Assembly (NCBI RefSeq): GCF_002895925.1
Contig: NZ_NWUO01000001.1
Coordinates: forward strand, 1-64,000
Direction of reading: 5' to 3'
Origin: Mixta theicola
GTDB lineage: Bacteria; Pseudomonadota; Gammaproteobacteria; Enterobacterales; Enterobacteriaceae
Length of the DNA: 64,000 nt
A model generated the notes under the pieces. That model was given only the letters and a program-made list of their open reading frames with translations, had not been told where the DNA came from and ran no database searches. Of the stretch, positions 35,812-45,219 are shown piece after piece. How positions within the stretch are numbered: the stretch's first letter is position 1; every line of letters starts with the position of its first letter. Position numbers and translations under genes: made by a program.

Positions 35812-37095
35812 CTATAAATGCAGCCCGCCGGTGCCGAATGCTTCGCTATATATTTTCTCCTGCGGGATCCCCAGACCGATTAAGGTGCGATACTGCTCCT
35901 GCATAAACGGAACCGGCCCGCATAAATAATAATCAGCATCTTTGGGCAGATATTCGGCAGGAAGCGCGTTTAAATCCAGCCTGCCCTGCATATGATAATC
36001 TTTGCCAGCCACTTCATTTTCTTTGACATTTTCGTAGGCAATAAAAATATGAAGGTTGTCGTTCTGGCTGGCTAAGTTTTCCAGTTCCTTACGCAACGCA
36101 TGTACTTCAGAACTGCGGGCTGCATGGATAAAATAAATATCTTTTTTTAGCGCCCGATACGCTTCGGTATTAGAGTTTGCTCCTTCACGTAGCGCAGGAT
36201 TCAAATTGGGATCGGAATGTTCGGCAAGCAGGTGATTGACCATAGAGATCATCGGCGTCAGTCCGACACCAGCACTGATAAGGACATTGGTGGCATCCGG
36301 GTTCAGCAGGTAAAAGTTTCCTGCCGGGGCGCTGAGTTCAACAACGTTGCCTTCATCAATAGTGTTATGCAACGTGGAGGAAACGTAGCCCGGATCCTGT
36401 CCCTCCATACGGGCGTCCTCTCGTTTAACCGATATACGCAGATAATTGTCAGCGGGGCTGCTGGACAAACTGTATTGGCGGGGTTGCTTAATACCCAGCT
36501 CCGGTACCAGCACTCGCAAGGTGATATATTGGCCAGGCTTATAAGAAGGGAGCGGCTGCCCATCCTGCGGAACCAGATAAAAAGAGGTGATTTCTTCGCT
36601 CTCTTTTATCTTTTTATCGACGATAAAGTTTCGCCAGCCTACCCAGCCGCCCGTGGCGTTTCTACGCTCATCGTACAGTTTACTTTCAGCTGCAATAAAA
36701 ATATCAGCAAGCTGTTGATATGCCGCGCCCCATGCGGCGATTAATTCATCATCCATCGGGATATTAAGAACTTCGCTTATTGAATGCAGTAAATTCTCAC
36801 CAACAATATTGTAATCCGGGGACTGTATATTCAGGCTGACATGTTTATGACAAATAAGCTCAATCACCGCCGCCAATACTGACGGATCCTCAATATTTTC
36901 CGCATAGGCCAGTACCGCTCCCGCCAGGGCTTTAGCCTGCGCGCCGCTGCGTTGATGACCCATGTTGAACGTTTCTTTCAGTTGCGGATTATTTTTTAAC
37001 ATACGCTTATAAAAATAAGCCGTTAAGGCCTCACCATTTTCTTTCAGTACGGGTACCGTGGCTTTAACCAGTTCTTTTTGCCTTTCATTTAACAT
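35812..37095 (-). CDS. hmp: Flavohaemoprotein (nitric oxide dioxygenase), variant with an extended NAD-domain loop
   Basis: The 427-residue protein has three domains. The globin spans 1-140 (ELICHKHVSLNIQSPDYNIV holds the proximal His region), the FAD domain has KQPRQYSLSSSP, and the NAD domain has LISAGVGLTPMISMVNHLL and DYYLCGPVPFMQEQ. Hmp turns NO into nitrate using O2 and NAD(P)H in the cytosol. E. coli Hmp is 396 aa. Here an extra 25-30 residues (about 294-320, SDPNLNPALREGANSNTEAY) sit in the NAD domain, and the C-terminus is FGTGGLHL rather than FGPHKVL. It may therefore be a paralogue rather than the ortholog. The 3' end abuts the tRNA tail repeats. Confidence 0.88.
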   Translation of the reverse strand: MLNERQKELVKATVPVLKENGEALTAYFYKRMLKNNPQLKETFNMGHQRSGAQAKALAGAVLAYAENIEDPSVLAAVIELICHKHVSLNIQSPDYNIVGENLLHSISEVLNIPMDDELIAAWGAAYQQLADIFIAAESKLYDERRNATGGWVGWRNFIVDKKIKESEEITSFYLVPQDGQPLPSYKPGQYITLRVLVPELGIKQPRQYSLSSSPADNYLRISVKREDARMEGQDPGYVSSTLHNTIDEGNVVELSAPAGNFYLLNPDATNVLISAGVGLTPMISMVNHLLAEHSDPNLNPALREGANSNTEAYRALKKDIYFIHAARSSEVHALRKELENLASQNDNLHIFIAYENVKENEVAGKDYHMQGRLDLNALPAEYLPKDADYYLCGPVPFMQEQYRTLIGLGIPQEKIYSEAFGTGGLHL

Positions 37096-37444
37096 TTTAG
37101 CCTCACATTGCCTTTAGCGTCTTACCAGCGATAAGAAAACCAGAGAACCCTCCAGGGAGAGGCTCCAACACCCTAATAAATATAGATCATCTCAGCGGGC
37201 TGAAGTTCAGCTTTATTGATTATCCTGTGAAGCTGCGATTATCAAGTTGAGCTGACGGGAGAAGTTCACTACCGGGATTTTTCAGTAACGACAGACAAGC
37301 GAATCAGGCGCAACGCAGCTATTTCGATCGCGTACGGGTTCTCCCTGCTCGTTGAGGATAATAGGGTAAGTACCATATCAGGGTAGAGTCAGGCGTGGAA
37401 AAGGCCGTCGCAGATCGGCGGCCCGTAAAGCGGCTTCAGGGTAG
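37096..37444. other. Intergenic region upstream of the flavohaemoprotein gene
   Basis: This is about 350 bases with no gene. It should carry the flavohaemoprotein promoter. I looked for an NsrR-type AAGATGCATTT palindrome near the start codon and did not find a good match. Confidence 0.4.
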
Positions 37445-38065
37445 TTACCGGCTGCTCAATGCAAGTTTTGCAGCAAATAGCATGAAAACACCCCCCGTGA
37501 CGCGGTCCATCCATTGCACGACCAGGGGTTTTTTCAATATTCCGGAAGCGTAACGCGTTCCTGATATTAATACCGTTGACCAAGCGGCGCCGATAAAAAT
37601 ATGAATAAAAACAAGCAGGAAAGTCCAGATTACCGGCGAGTGACCGGCAGGTATAAACTGGGGCAAAAAAGAGACGTAGAAAATGCCTATCTTGGGATTC
37701 AGAACATTGCCAAGCATCCCCTTTAAAAACCAGTTAGCCGAAGGGGAATTAGCCGCCTGATACATCGCTAATTTCTTGCGCGGCTTTAAAATTAGCTGTA
37801 TTCCTAACCAGCATAAATAGAGGGCGCCGCACCATTTGAGCACGTCATAAGCCAGCTCAGAAGCTGTCAGTAACGCCCCCAGCCCAAAAGCGACCAGCGT
37901 TCCCCAAATAAAGCATCCGGTGTTGATACCGATTGCGGCGTGAAACGCCTTTTTCCTGCTTTCGACCGTCGCGGTACGCAAGATAAGCGCGGTATCAAGC
38001 CCAGGCGTAAGCGTCAGAAGTAATGCGGCAAAAGAATAAGCAAGAAGTGAATCCGTGACCGACAT
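37445..38065 (-). CDS. LysE/RhtB-family amino acid exporter
   Basis: The start at 38065 (MSVTDSLLAYSFAALLLTLT, 206 aa) has GGAGAAAG upstream; the open frame reaches 31 codons further but is AT-rich non-coding. The family motif TPGLDTALILRTATVESRKK lies at about 20-40, and the protein has six membrane helices. RhtB-type proteins export homoserine, threonine or other amino acids from the cytosol. It is a single gene, divergent from the trehalase gene. Confidence 0.88.
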   Translation of the reverse strand: MSVTDSLLAYSFAALLLTLTPGLDTALILRTATVESRKKAFHAAIGINTGCFIWGTLVAFGLGALLTASELAYDVLKWCGALYLCWLGIQLILKPRKKLAMYQAANSPSANWFLKGMLGNVLNPKIGIFYVSFLPQFIPAGHSPVIWTFLLVFIHIFIGAAWSTVLISGTRYASGILKKPLVVQWMDRVTGGVFMLFAAKLALSSR

Positions 38066-38219
38066 TTCTTTCTCCAAAAATGTGAATTTTACGTAAAAAA
38101 TTACCTTTATACAATTCAGTACCTGAATACGCTTACCGTTAGTTTCTTTTAAAATCAAAGGTATAAAACGTTAAATATTCTGAGTAACCCGGACATACCA
38201 TAAACGAAGGAGGAATAAA

Positions 38220-38381
38220 TTGATAATGCGCTACGGCCATTATCCCGGCGAAAGCCTGCGCGAAAATGCCGGTTTTTTGGGTGGCATAAAGCCCCCGACC
38301 TTCCCCATCGCATCAGTTAAAACCCTAATCCAACTCACATTTCGTATCTTCACGACAGGCAAATTATTTAATTTCGTCTAA
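38220..38381 (+). CDS. Possible small protein upstream of treA
   Basis: A strong ribosome site (AAGGAGG) is followed 6 bases later by TTG-ATA-ATG, opening a 53-codon frame ([17 protein letters not shown], then [14 protein letters not shown]) that stops at 38381, 60 bases before treA. The quality of the ribosome site is the only strong argument. I do not recognise the product. It could be a leader peptide or chance. Confidence 0.25.
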   Translation: MIMRYGHYPGESLRENAGFLGGIKPPTFPIASVKTLIQLTFRIFTTGKLFNFV

Positions 38382-38440
38382 AGTTTTTTGAATGGTCAAA
38401 CACTTACAGACCATGTCTGGTCTGGACAAGGAGAATACTG

Positions 38441-40111
38441 ATGACGAAAAAGGCCGTACCTTCTCAATGGAAAGGCGCTCTGTTATTGCCTTTGTTGATT
38501 ACCGGCGCGCTGGCAACGGGAACTTTTTATGCGCAGGCGGCAGACGAGCAGCATCTGCTGAGCCAGGCGCCGCAACCGCCGGACGTGCGTCTGGGGCCGC
38601 TTTATCATGCAGTTCAGTCAGCAAAGTTCTTCCCGGATCAGAAAACCTTTGCCGATGCGGTGCCGAAATATAACCCCGCCTCTATTCTCGCCGACTGGCA
38701 AATGCAAAAAAACCAGCGCAATTTCGATCTGCGCCGCTTTGTCGATAACAATTTCACCCTGCCGGGCAAAGGCGAAGCCTATGTGCCGCCAGCCGGACAA
38801 AGCCTGCGCGAACATATCGATGGCCTGTGGCCGGTGCTGACGCGCACTACCGATAAAGTTAACCAGTATGATTCACTGCTGCCGCTGCCGAAGCCTTATG
38901 TCGTGCCGGGCGGTCGTTTCCGTGAGGTTTATTACTGGGACAGCTATTTCACCATGCTGGGGCTGGCAGAAAGCGGCCACTGGGATCGCGTTCAGGATAT
39001 GGTGGATAACTTTGCTCACGAGCTGGATCAATATGGGCACATTCCCAACGGCAACCGCAGCTACTATCTGAGCCGTTCGCAGCCGCCGTTCTTTAGCCTG
39101 ATGGTTGATTTACTGGCGCAGCACGCCGGTGAAAACGCCTACAGTAAATATCTGCCGCAGCTGCAAAAAGAGTATCAATACTGGATGGCGGATGCTCAAA
39201 CCGTCACGGCCGGTAACGCCAGCAAACGCGTAGTGAAACTGAAAGATGGTACGGTTCTGAACCGCTATTGGGATGCGCGCGATGTTCCACGCACCGAATC
39301 CTATATGGATGACATTACTACTGCGGAAAAAGCCACGCAGCGCAACAAGGCGGAGCTGTATCGCGATCTACGCTCCGGCGCGGCATCCGGCTGGGATTTC
39401 AGTTCGCGCTGGTTTGACGACCCGAAAGATCTCTCCACCATTCGCACCACGGACATTGTTCCGGTAGACCTGAACGCTCTGCTGTTCCATCTGGAAAAAA
39501 CGCTGGCGCACGCCAGTAAAGCAGCGGACAAACAGAACGACAGCCAGCGCTACGCGGAGCTGGCGGAAAAACGTCAGGCGGCGATTAACCGCTATCTGTG
39601 GAACGCCGAAGGCGGCTGGTACACCGACTATGACTGGAAACGCAGCAGCGTGCGTACCCAGCTGACTGCCGCCGCGCTGTTCCCGCTTTATATGCAGTTA
39701 GCCAGCGACGATCAGGCGGCAAAAACCGCCGCCGCGGTGGAAAAACAGCTGGTTAAGGCGGGCGGTCTGGTTACCACCAACGTGCATAACGGTCAGCAGT
39801 GGGATGCGCCTAACGGCTGGGCGCCGCTGCAGTGGGTGGCGGTTGAAGGCCTGAATCACTACGGCAAACAAACGCTGGCGAAAGAGATCGGGATGCGCTT
39901 CCTCGACAACGTTCAGGCCACCTATGACCGCGAGCATAAGCTGGTAGAAAAATATGTGGTGGAAGGCAACCTTGGCGGCGGCGGCGGCGGTGAATATCCG
40001 TTGCAGGATGGCTTTGGCTGGACTAACGGCGTCACCCTTAAGCTGATGGATATGTACTGCCCGAAAGACGTAACCTGTAATAACGTTAATGACATGAAAA
40101 AATCGCAGTAG
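38441..40111 (+). CDS. treA: Periplasmic trehalase
   Basis: The 556-residue enzyme has a Sec signal peptide ([20 protein letters not shown]) and both glycosyl hydrolase 37 signatures: [15 protein letters not shown] (about 156-170) and [13 protein letters not shown] (about 449-461). [12 protein letters not shown] between them carries the acid Asp. It splits trehalose into two glucose molecules in the periplasm, letting the cell use trehalose as a carbon source at high osmolarity. Size is as in E. coli TreA (565 aa). It is monocistronic. Confidence 0.95.
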   Translation: MTKKAVPSQWKGALLLPLLITGALATGTFYAQAADEQHLLSQAPQPPDVRLGPLYHAVQSAKFFPDQKTFADAVPKYNPASILADWQMQKNQRNFDLRRFVDNNFTLPGKGEAYVPPAGQSLREHIDGLWPVLTRTTDKVNQYDSLLPLPKPYVVPGGRFREVYYWDSYFTMLGLAESGHWDRVQDMVDNFAHELDQYGHIPNGNRSYYLSRSQPPFFSLMVDLLAQHAGENAYSKYLPQLQKEYQYWMADAQTVTAGNASKRVVKLKDGTVLNRYWDARDVPRTESYMDDITTAEKATQRNKAELYRDLRSGAASGWDFSSRWFDDPKDLSTIRTTDIVPVDLNALLFHLEKTLAHASKAADKQNDSQRYAELAEKRQAAINRYLWNAEGGWYTDYDWKRSSVRTQLTAAALFPLYMQLASDDQAAKTAAAVEKQLVKAGGLVTTNVHNGQQWDAPNGWAPLQWVAVEGLNHYGKQTLAKEIGMRFLDNVQATYDREHKLVEKYVVEGNLGGGGGGEYPLQDGFGWTNGVTLKLMDMYCPKDVTCNNVNDMKKSQ

Positions 40112-40230
40112 CTTTTTACCGCCCGGCCGAACGGTCGGGCAGCCTGACTTCCCCGTTTTAATCCCCTGAATCCCCACGGTTTATCTGGAAATTATCAGAT
40201 AAATTAGATCTTGAATCGGCAATCGATAAA

Positions 40231-40249
40231 GATAATAATTCTCATTAGT
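40231..40249 (+). promoter_or_regulatory. Fur box upstream of the TonB-dependent receptor
   Basis: GATAATAATTCTCATTAGT matches 14 of 19 positions of the Fur consensus GATAATGATAATCATTATC. It lies about 95 bases before the receptor start, as expected for iron repression. Confidence 0.65.
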
Positions 40250-40342
40250 CTTTCCAGTTACATGAGCATTACCTCTCCGTATTGCTGCTGGCCGCGTTCC
40301 GTTACCGGAGCGGTCTTTTCGATTCTGTTTAAGGGATATTAC

Positions 40343-42493
40343 ATGGGAATGCCTTTTAACCTGAAACGCTCCGCGCTGCTTTGTTCACTGGCGCTTGCCG
40401 TCCCAGGTTTATCAATGGCGGAAGAGACGCTGACGGTCACCGCTCAGCCCGCTGAAACTGCCGATTCACCTACCGCAGGCTATACCGTTAAAACCAGTAA
40501 AGGCGCCACTAAAACCGATCGGCCGCTGATTACGACCGGCCAGTCCGTTTCGGTGGTGACGCGTCAGCAGATTGAAGATCAGGGCGCGATGGATGTTAAC
40601 CAGGCATTGAACTACTCTTCCGGCGTCTTTACTAACTTTGCCGGTGCGGCTACCCGCTATGATACGGTTTCCCTGCGCGGCTTCCACGGCGGCGACGTGG
40701 ATAATACCTTCCTTGACGGCCTGCGCCTGATGACCGATGGCGGCAGCTATAACGCGCTACAGGTTGATCCCTGGTTCCTGGAACGTATCGATGTGATTAA
40801 AGGCCCCTCCTCCGCGCTGTACGGCCAGACGGTGCCGGGCGGGCTGGTGATGATGACCTCTAAGCGTCCGCAGTTTTCTCAAGAGGGCCATTTCCGCCTG
40901 ATGGCTGGCAATAACGCCACAACCGGCGCCGCCTTCGATTATACCAATGCGCTGAACGATCAATGGGCATTTCGCATTACCGGTATTACGCGCAATAGCG
41001 ATACGCAGTATGACCATACGCGTGAAGAGCGCTATGCCATCGCCCCTTCTCTGCTCTGGCAGCCTGACAGCGATACGTCTTTATTGCTGAAAGCTTATTT
41101 GCAAAAAGATCCTTCCGGCGGCTATCACGGTTCGGTGCCGGGCGAAGGCAGTATTACCGAACACCACGGCCAGAAGCTCAGCAACGGCTTTTATGATGGC
41201 GAAAGCGCAATCGATCGGTTTAAGCGTCGCGAGCAGATCTACAGCTATGAATTCTCGCATCGTTTCAGCGATACGTGGGCTTTCCGCTCTAACGCCAGCT
41301 ACACCCATTCAAACGTCGATTTAGATCAGGTGTACCAGATTGGCTGGCTTGGCGACAGCGACCTGCTGGATCGTTATTACTCCGGCGAGCGCTCCTCACT
41401 GGATGCCTTTGCTATCGATAACCAGCTGGAAGCGGATTTTGCTACCGGCGATGTGGTACATACGCTGGTGCTGGGCGCGGATTATCATCAGTATCGTAAC
41501 AAACTGTGGGACGCCAGCGCCTATGTTGACCCGCTTGATACACGAACCGGCGAAGGCGGCACCCAATTCTGGCAGACGGCTTACGCTCCAGGCACCGCAC
41601 GCGTCCCCGGCCTGTATGCTTATAATCAAACACGCCGTTATTATCAGGCGGGCGTTTATCTGCAGGATGATATGGCGTGGGATAAGTGGCATATGACGCT
41701 GTCCGGCCGTTACGATCGCCTGGTGGCCAAAAGCACCAACGACACCACAGCGACCAGTCGCCGTCGTTCCGATGACCATATCAGCGGCCGCGCTTCGCTG
41801 CTTTATGCCTTTGATAACGGCGTCTCCCCTTACGTCAGCTATAGTCAGGCTATTACGCCTTCCAGCCTGCCGGACGCGAACGGCGATTTGCTGAAGCCGA
41901 CCACCGCCGAGCAGTATGAGGCTGGGATAAAATATCAGCCGCCGGGCAGCAGTGATATGTACTCCGTGGCGGTTTACGATCTGACGCAGAAAGACGTAGG
42001 CAACCGCATTGTTAATACCTCGTTCTACGAACCTGTGGGTAAAGTTCATTCGCGCGGGCTGGAGCTGGAGGCACATAATCAGCTTACGCCGCGCTTCAGC
42101 ACTATCGCCAACTATTCGGTTACCCGCGTGCGCTTTAAAGATGCCGTTGACGGTAATAATGGCCATACGCCATACGTAACGCCGAATCAGATCGCGTCAC
42201 TGTGGGCGCATTATAAATTTGATTACGGTATCAGCACCGGCGCGGGCGTACGTTATTTAGGCAAGCAGTGGGCAGATAATGAAAATACTACCCGCCTGCC
42301 GTCGGTTACCCTGTTCGACGCCTCCGTGCGTGCCGATTTAGGCGTATGGAATAGTCAGCTGAAGGGCGCATGGCTACAGGTGAATGCGAATAACCTTACC
42401 GATCGTAAATATGTTGCCGCCTGTTACGGCACCGGTAACTGCTACTGGGGTGCGGAACGCGCCGTGGTCGCCACCGTCGGCTACGATTTCTGA
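40343..42493 (+). CDS. foxA: TonB-dependent siderophore receptor (ferrichrome/ferrioxamine type)
   Basis: The start at 40343 (MGMPFNLKRSALLCSLALAV, 716 aa) has AAGGGA 7 bases upstream; the open frame extends 44 codons further without a ribosome site. After the signal peptide comes the TonB box EETLTVTA, then the plug with SVSVVTRQQIEDQGAMDVNQ, YDTVSLRGFHGG and the IDVIKGPSSALYGQTVPGGL motif. A 22-strand barrel ends in VVATVGYDF. CYGTGNCYWG near the end is the disulfide loop of FhuA/FoxA/FcuA receptors. It imports a ferric hydroxamate siderophore; which one is uncertain, so the symbol is tentative. Confidence 0.85.
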   Translation: MGMPFNLKRSALLCSLALAVPGLSMAEETLTVTAQPAETADSPTAGYTVKTSKGATKTDRPLITTGQSVSVVTRQQIEDQGAMDVNQALNYSSGVFTNFAGAATRYDTVSLRGFHGGDVDNTFLDGLRLMTDGGSYNALQVDPWFLERIDVIKGPSSALYGQTVPGGLVMMTSKRPQFSQEGHFRLMAGNNATTGAAFDYTNALNDQWAFRITGITRNSDTQYDHTREERYAIAPSLLWQPDSDTSLLLKAYLQKDPSGGYHGSVPGEGSITEHHGQKLSNGFYDGESAIDRFKRREQIYSYEFSHRFSDTWAFRSNASYTHSNVDLDQVYQIGWLGDSDLLDRYYSGERSSLDAFAIDNQLEADFATGDVVHTLVLGADYHQYRNKLWDASAYVDPLDTRTGEGGTQFWQTAYAPGTARVPGLYAYNQTRRYYQAGVYLQDDMAWDKWHMTLSGRYDRLVAKSTNDTTATSRRRSDDHISGRASLLYAFDNGVSPYVSYSQAITPSSLPDANGDLLKPTTAEQYEAGIKYQPPGSSDMYSVAVYDLTQKDVGNRIVNTSFYEPVGKVHSRGLELEAHNQLTPRFSTIANYSVTRVRFKDAVDGNNGHTPYVTPNQIASLWAHYKFDYGISTGAGVRYLGKQWADNENTTRLPSVTLFDASVRADLGVWNSQLKGAWLQVNANNLTDRKYVAACYGTGNCYWGAERAVVATVGYDF

Positions 42494-42519
42494 CGGGCAA
42501 TCGGCTTATCGGTTAATGC

Positions 42520-42552
42520 AAAAAAAAAGGAGGCCCCGGCCTCCTTTTTTTC
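42520..42552. terminator. Bidirectional terminator between the receptor and ymgE-like genes
   Basis: AGGAGGCC and GGCCTCCT form a tight stem flanked by A8 on one side and T7 on the other. It serves the convergent genes ending at 42493 and 42563. Confidence 0.9.
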
Positions 42553-42562
42553 TGTTTACCGC

Positions 42563-42811
42563 TTAGTGACGTACTTTGCGATAGATAAACAGCACCACGA
42601 TAGCGCCGATCACCGCGACCACAAAGCTGCCGAAATTAAAGCCATCAACGCGGCCGAAGCCAAAGAAAGTACTGATCCAGCCGCCGACTACGGCACCAAT
42701 GATCCCAAGAATAATGGTAATAATAAAACCACCACCATCTTTACCCGGCATGATCCATTTAGCGATGATACCGGCGATTAAACCAAAAATGATCCATGAC
42801 AGAATTCCCAT
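42563..42811 (-). CDS. GlsB/YeaQ/YmgE-family stress-response membrane protein
   Basis: The 82-residue protein has three hydrophobic glycine-rich helices with the family opening MGILSWIIFGLIAGIIAKWI and MPGKDGGGFIITIILGIIGA. Members are transglycosylase-associated small inner-membrane proteins induced by stress. It lies 13 bases downstream of the DUF883-like gene, so the two are co-transcribed. Confidence 0.92.
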   Translation of the reverse strand: MGILSWIIFGLIAGIIAKWIMPGKDGGGFIITIILGIIGAVVGGWISTFFGFGRVDGFNFGSFVVAVIGAIVVLFIYRKVRH

Positions 42812-42824
42812 CTGTAACTCCTTC

Positions 42825-43022
42825 TTATTTACGGCTAATTAACATACCAATGATGATGCCCACTACGGCACCGGCGCCAACGCCTGCCCAGGGGTTACTT
42901 CTTACATACGCACACGCCTGATGCGTTACGTTGTTCATTTCGCGACACAGTTCACTGCCTGCCTCGCGTGTACGGTCCTGCGCATATTCCAGGCTGTCGC
43001 GCGTTTCTTTTTTCGAAAACAT
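42825..43022 (-). CDS. DUF883-family membrane-anchored protein (ElaB/YqjD-like)
   Basis: The 65-residue protein has a charged helical N-terminus and a C-terminal glycine-zipper helix, NPWAGVGAGAVVGIIIGMLI, ending SRK. This is the pattern of ElaB/YqjD tail-anchored proteins, which bind ribosomes at the inner membrane in stationary phase in E. coli. It is shorter than YqjD (101 aa). It is the first gene of a two-gene unit with the YmgE-like gene. Confidence 0.85.
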   Translation of the reverse strand: MFSKKETRDSLEYAQDRTREAGSELCREMNNVTHQACAYVRSNPWAGVGAGAVVGIIIGMLISRK

Positions 43023-43239
43023 TACCAGTTCTCCTGAGATAGGTTAGCGGCTGACCTGCTCATCACACTTCTGGCAACAAGTATAGGACATGATTCTAAC
43101 TATGTGATTTCAGAGATAACTTTTTGCAGTTTTTTTACCCAAAAAAGCAACGCCCGGTATAAATTTCTCCGCCGCAGTGCCGATAATCAGCGGATAACGA
43201 TGATTGCAGCAATTTTTGGAAACAGACTGGAGCGGGGAA

Positions 43240-43974
43240 GTGAAAGAACCAGACAATGAGCAGTATTACAAACGCGGCACGCTGGCGGTGTTGGGCGTAT
43301 TGCGCGACCTTGAACATGACGGTATGCCGATTATGGTTTCTCATGCGCGCGGCCAGTTTATTAGCCGTATCCTCTCCGCTGATAAAGATCTGCTGGTGCT
43401 CGATTACGGCAGCAATGATTACGATAATCAGGTGACGCTGGAGGTGCGCAGCCTGACCGTCACCGCCGAAATGAAAGGCGCGAAGGTCGAATTCAGCCTG
43501 GAGCAGCTGCATGAGGCTCACTTTGGCGGCCTCCCCGCCTTCAGCACCCCGCTGCCGTCCGAGCTGCTGCAGATCCAGCGCCGCGAATATTTCCGGATTA
43601 GCGCCCCGCTGGATCCGGTATTTTACTGTCATGCCAGCTGGCCCGAAGGCGGCAAGGCCCGTCTCCGCTTACAGGATATTTCGCTGGGCGGCATTGGCGT
43701 ACTGGTAGAAGGTGAAATGCCGGGAAATCTCGCCAGCGGCGCCACCTGGCATGGTATGCGGTTGGATATGGGCGAATATGGCGAGCTTCAGGTGGATGCT
43801 CAACTGTTGCACGTTGGCGCGCGCACCACCGTTAGCGGTAAAAACGAGACGGTTTCGACGCCGCGCCTGAGCTTCCGCTTTACCTCGCTTGGCCCGGTGC
43901 AGGAGCGCCAGCTACAGCAGATTATTTTCTCCCTTGAACGCGTCGCGCGTGAAAAGGCGATGCGCTTCCGTTAA
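43240..43974 (+). CDS. ycgR: Flagellar brake protein YcgR
   Basis: I chose the GTG at 43240 (MKEPDNEQYYKRGTLAVLGV, 244 aa), with GGGG just upstream. It aligns with the E. coli start, whereas a TTG at 43204 adds 12 residues. The N-terminal YcgR domain (about 10-110) is followed by the PilZ domain, with the c-di-GMP motifs QRREYFR (about 117-123) and DISLGGIG (about 151-158). The end is PRLSFRFTS…RQLQQIIFSLER. With c-di-GMP it slows the flagellar motor. Gene order with emtA and ldcA matches E. coli. Confidence 0.93.
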   Translation: MKEPDNEQYYKRGTLAVLGVLRDLEHDGMPIMVSHARGQFISRILSADKDLLVLDYGSNDYDNQVTLEVRSLTVTAEMKGAKVEFSLEQLHEAHFGGLPAFSTPLPSELLQIQRREYFRISAPLDPVFYCHASWPEGGKARLRLQDISLGGIGVLVEGEMPGNLASGATWHGMRLDMGEYGELQVDAQLLHVGARTTVSGKNETVSTPRLSFRFTSLGPVQERQLQQIIFSLERVAREKAMRFR

Positions 43975-44070
43975 GGGGCCCTTCTCTCCCGGCCTGGCAA
44001 AGGGCATCCGTCTGAGCCAGGCTTAGTGTTGATTTCAGGCGCTCAATCAACCGTAAGGAGATGCTCCCTA

Positions 44071-45219
44071 ATGGAAAATCTGTTTTCCGACCGGAATCTG
44101 TCACTGCTGTTTAACCAAACGTTCTGGTTCAATACGGTTATCGTCGTGGCCGGCACCGTCATTATTTATTGGCTGCTGCGTTCGCTAATTGGCTTTATCA
44201 GCTCCCGCCTTGGACGTTTTGACAACGATCACCGCTCACGCCTTTATAACATTGTCGTTGAGATGCTGCGTACCACCAGCCATCTGCTGCTGTTTATCTT
44301 CTCCCTGCTGATTGCGGTTAAGTTTATCGATCTGCCCGCCACCTGGCACCGCAACATTTCCCACGGCTGGTTTATCGCGCTGATGCTCCAGTTCGCGCTG
44401 TGGCTGGACTGCTGCGTGCGCCTGTGGTTGATAAATATGCTGCGCGATCCCACGCACGTGCGTAATCCGGTCACGATGGTGATCCTCGGCATCATGCTGC
44501 GGATATTTATCTGGGCGATTATGATGCTGGCGATCCTGTCGAATATGGGCGTAAACATTACCGCGCTGGTCGCCAGTCTGGGCGTTGGCGGTATTGCGGT
44601 CGCGCTGGCGATTCAAACCGTGCTGAGCGATGTTTTCGCTTCGCTGGCTATCGGACTGGATAAGCCGTTTGAAATCGGCGACTTTATCGTTTTTGGCGAT
44701 ATTGCCGGCTCCATCGAGCATATCGGCCTGAAAACGACCCGCATCCGCAGCCTCAGCGGGGAGCAGATCGTCTGCGCTAACGCCGTGCTGTTACAGCAAA
44801 CTATTCACAACTATAAGCGCATGCAGGAGCGGCGTATCCAGTTCCGTTTTGGCATCAGCTATAACACGCCAGCGGAGAAGGCGCGCCAGATTGGCAGCAT
44901 CGTTAAAGAGATTATTCAGGGCGTTGAGCAAACGCGCTTCGATCGCGCGCACTTTTTATCTTTTGATGTTTCCCAGCTGACCTATGAAGTGATCTATTTC
45001 GTTACCGACGCCGATTACAACAAATATATGGATATTCAGCAGGAGATTAACCTGCAGCTGATGGAACGACTGGCCGCTCTGGACGTGCATTTCGCCTTCC
45101 CGATCCGTCACGTGCAGTTTACCGGCGGCACATTGCCGGAGTTGAATATGGCGGAAAAGGCGTCGAATGAGGGTGAGGACGGCCAGCAGGCTGACCGTCG
45201 ACATCAGATGGTGCGATAA
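44071..45219 (+). CDS. MscS-family mechanosensitive channel
   Basis: The ATG at 44071 (AAGGAGATG upstream) gives 382 aa. Four to five membrane helices are followed by the pore-lining helix MGVNITALVASLGVGGIAVA and LAIQTVLSDVFASLAIGLDK (about 163-202). The beta domain is PFEIGDFIVFGDIAGSIEHI and GLKTTRIRSLSGEQIVCANA. The C-terminal vestibule domain is present. It would open under membrane tension to release solutes. Its 3' end overlaps the 3' end of emtA on the other strand by 16 bases. E. coli has no channel gene at this place between ycgR and emtA. Confidence 0.9.
   Translation: MENLFSDRNLSLLFNQTFWFNTVIVVAGTVIIYWLLRSLIGFISSRLGRFDNDHRSRLYNIVVEMLRTTSHLLLFIFSLLIAVKFIDLPATWHRNISHGWFIALMLQFALWLDCCVRLWLINMLRDPTHVRNPVTMVILGIMLRIFIWAIMMLAILSNMGVNITALVASLGVGGIAVALAIQTVLSDVFASLAIGLDKPFEIGDFIVFGDIAGSIEHIGLKTTRIRSLSGEQIVCANAVLLQQTIHNYKRMQERRIQFRFGISYNTPAEKARQIGSIVKEIIQGVEQTRFDRAHFLSFDVSQLTYEVIYFVTDADYNKYMDIQQEINLQLMERLAALDVHFAFPIRHVQFTGGTLPELNMAEKASNEGEDGQQADRRHQMVR

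Noticed and set aside
37096..37200. NsrR operator before the flavohaemoprotein gene
   Set aside because: No convincing match to the 11-bp NsrR half-site was found near the start codon.
41396..42166. 256-codon minus-strand frame
   Set aside because: Antisense to the TonB-dependent receptor, which has complete family motifs.
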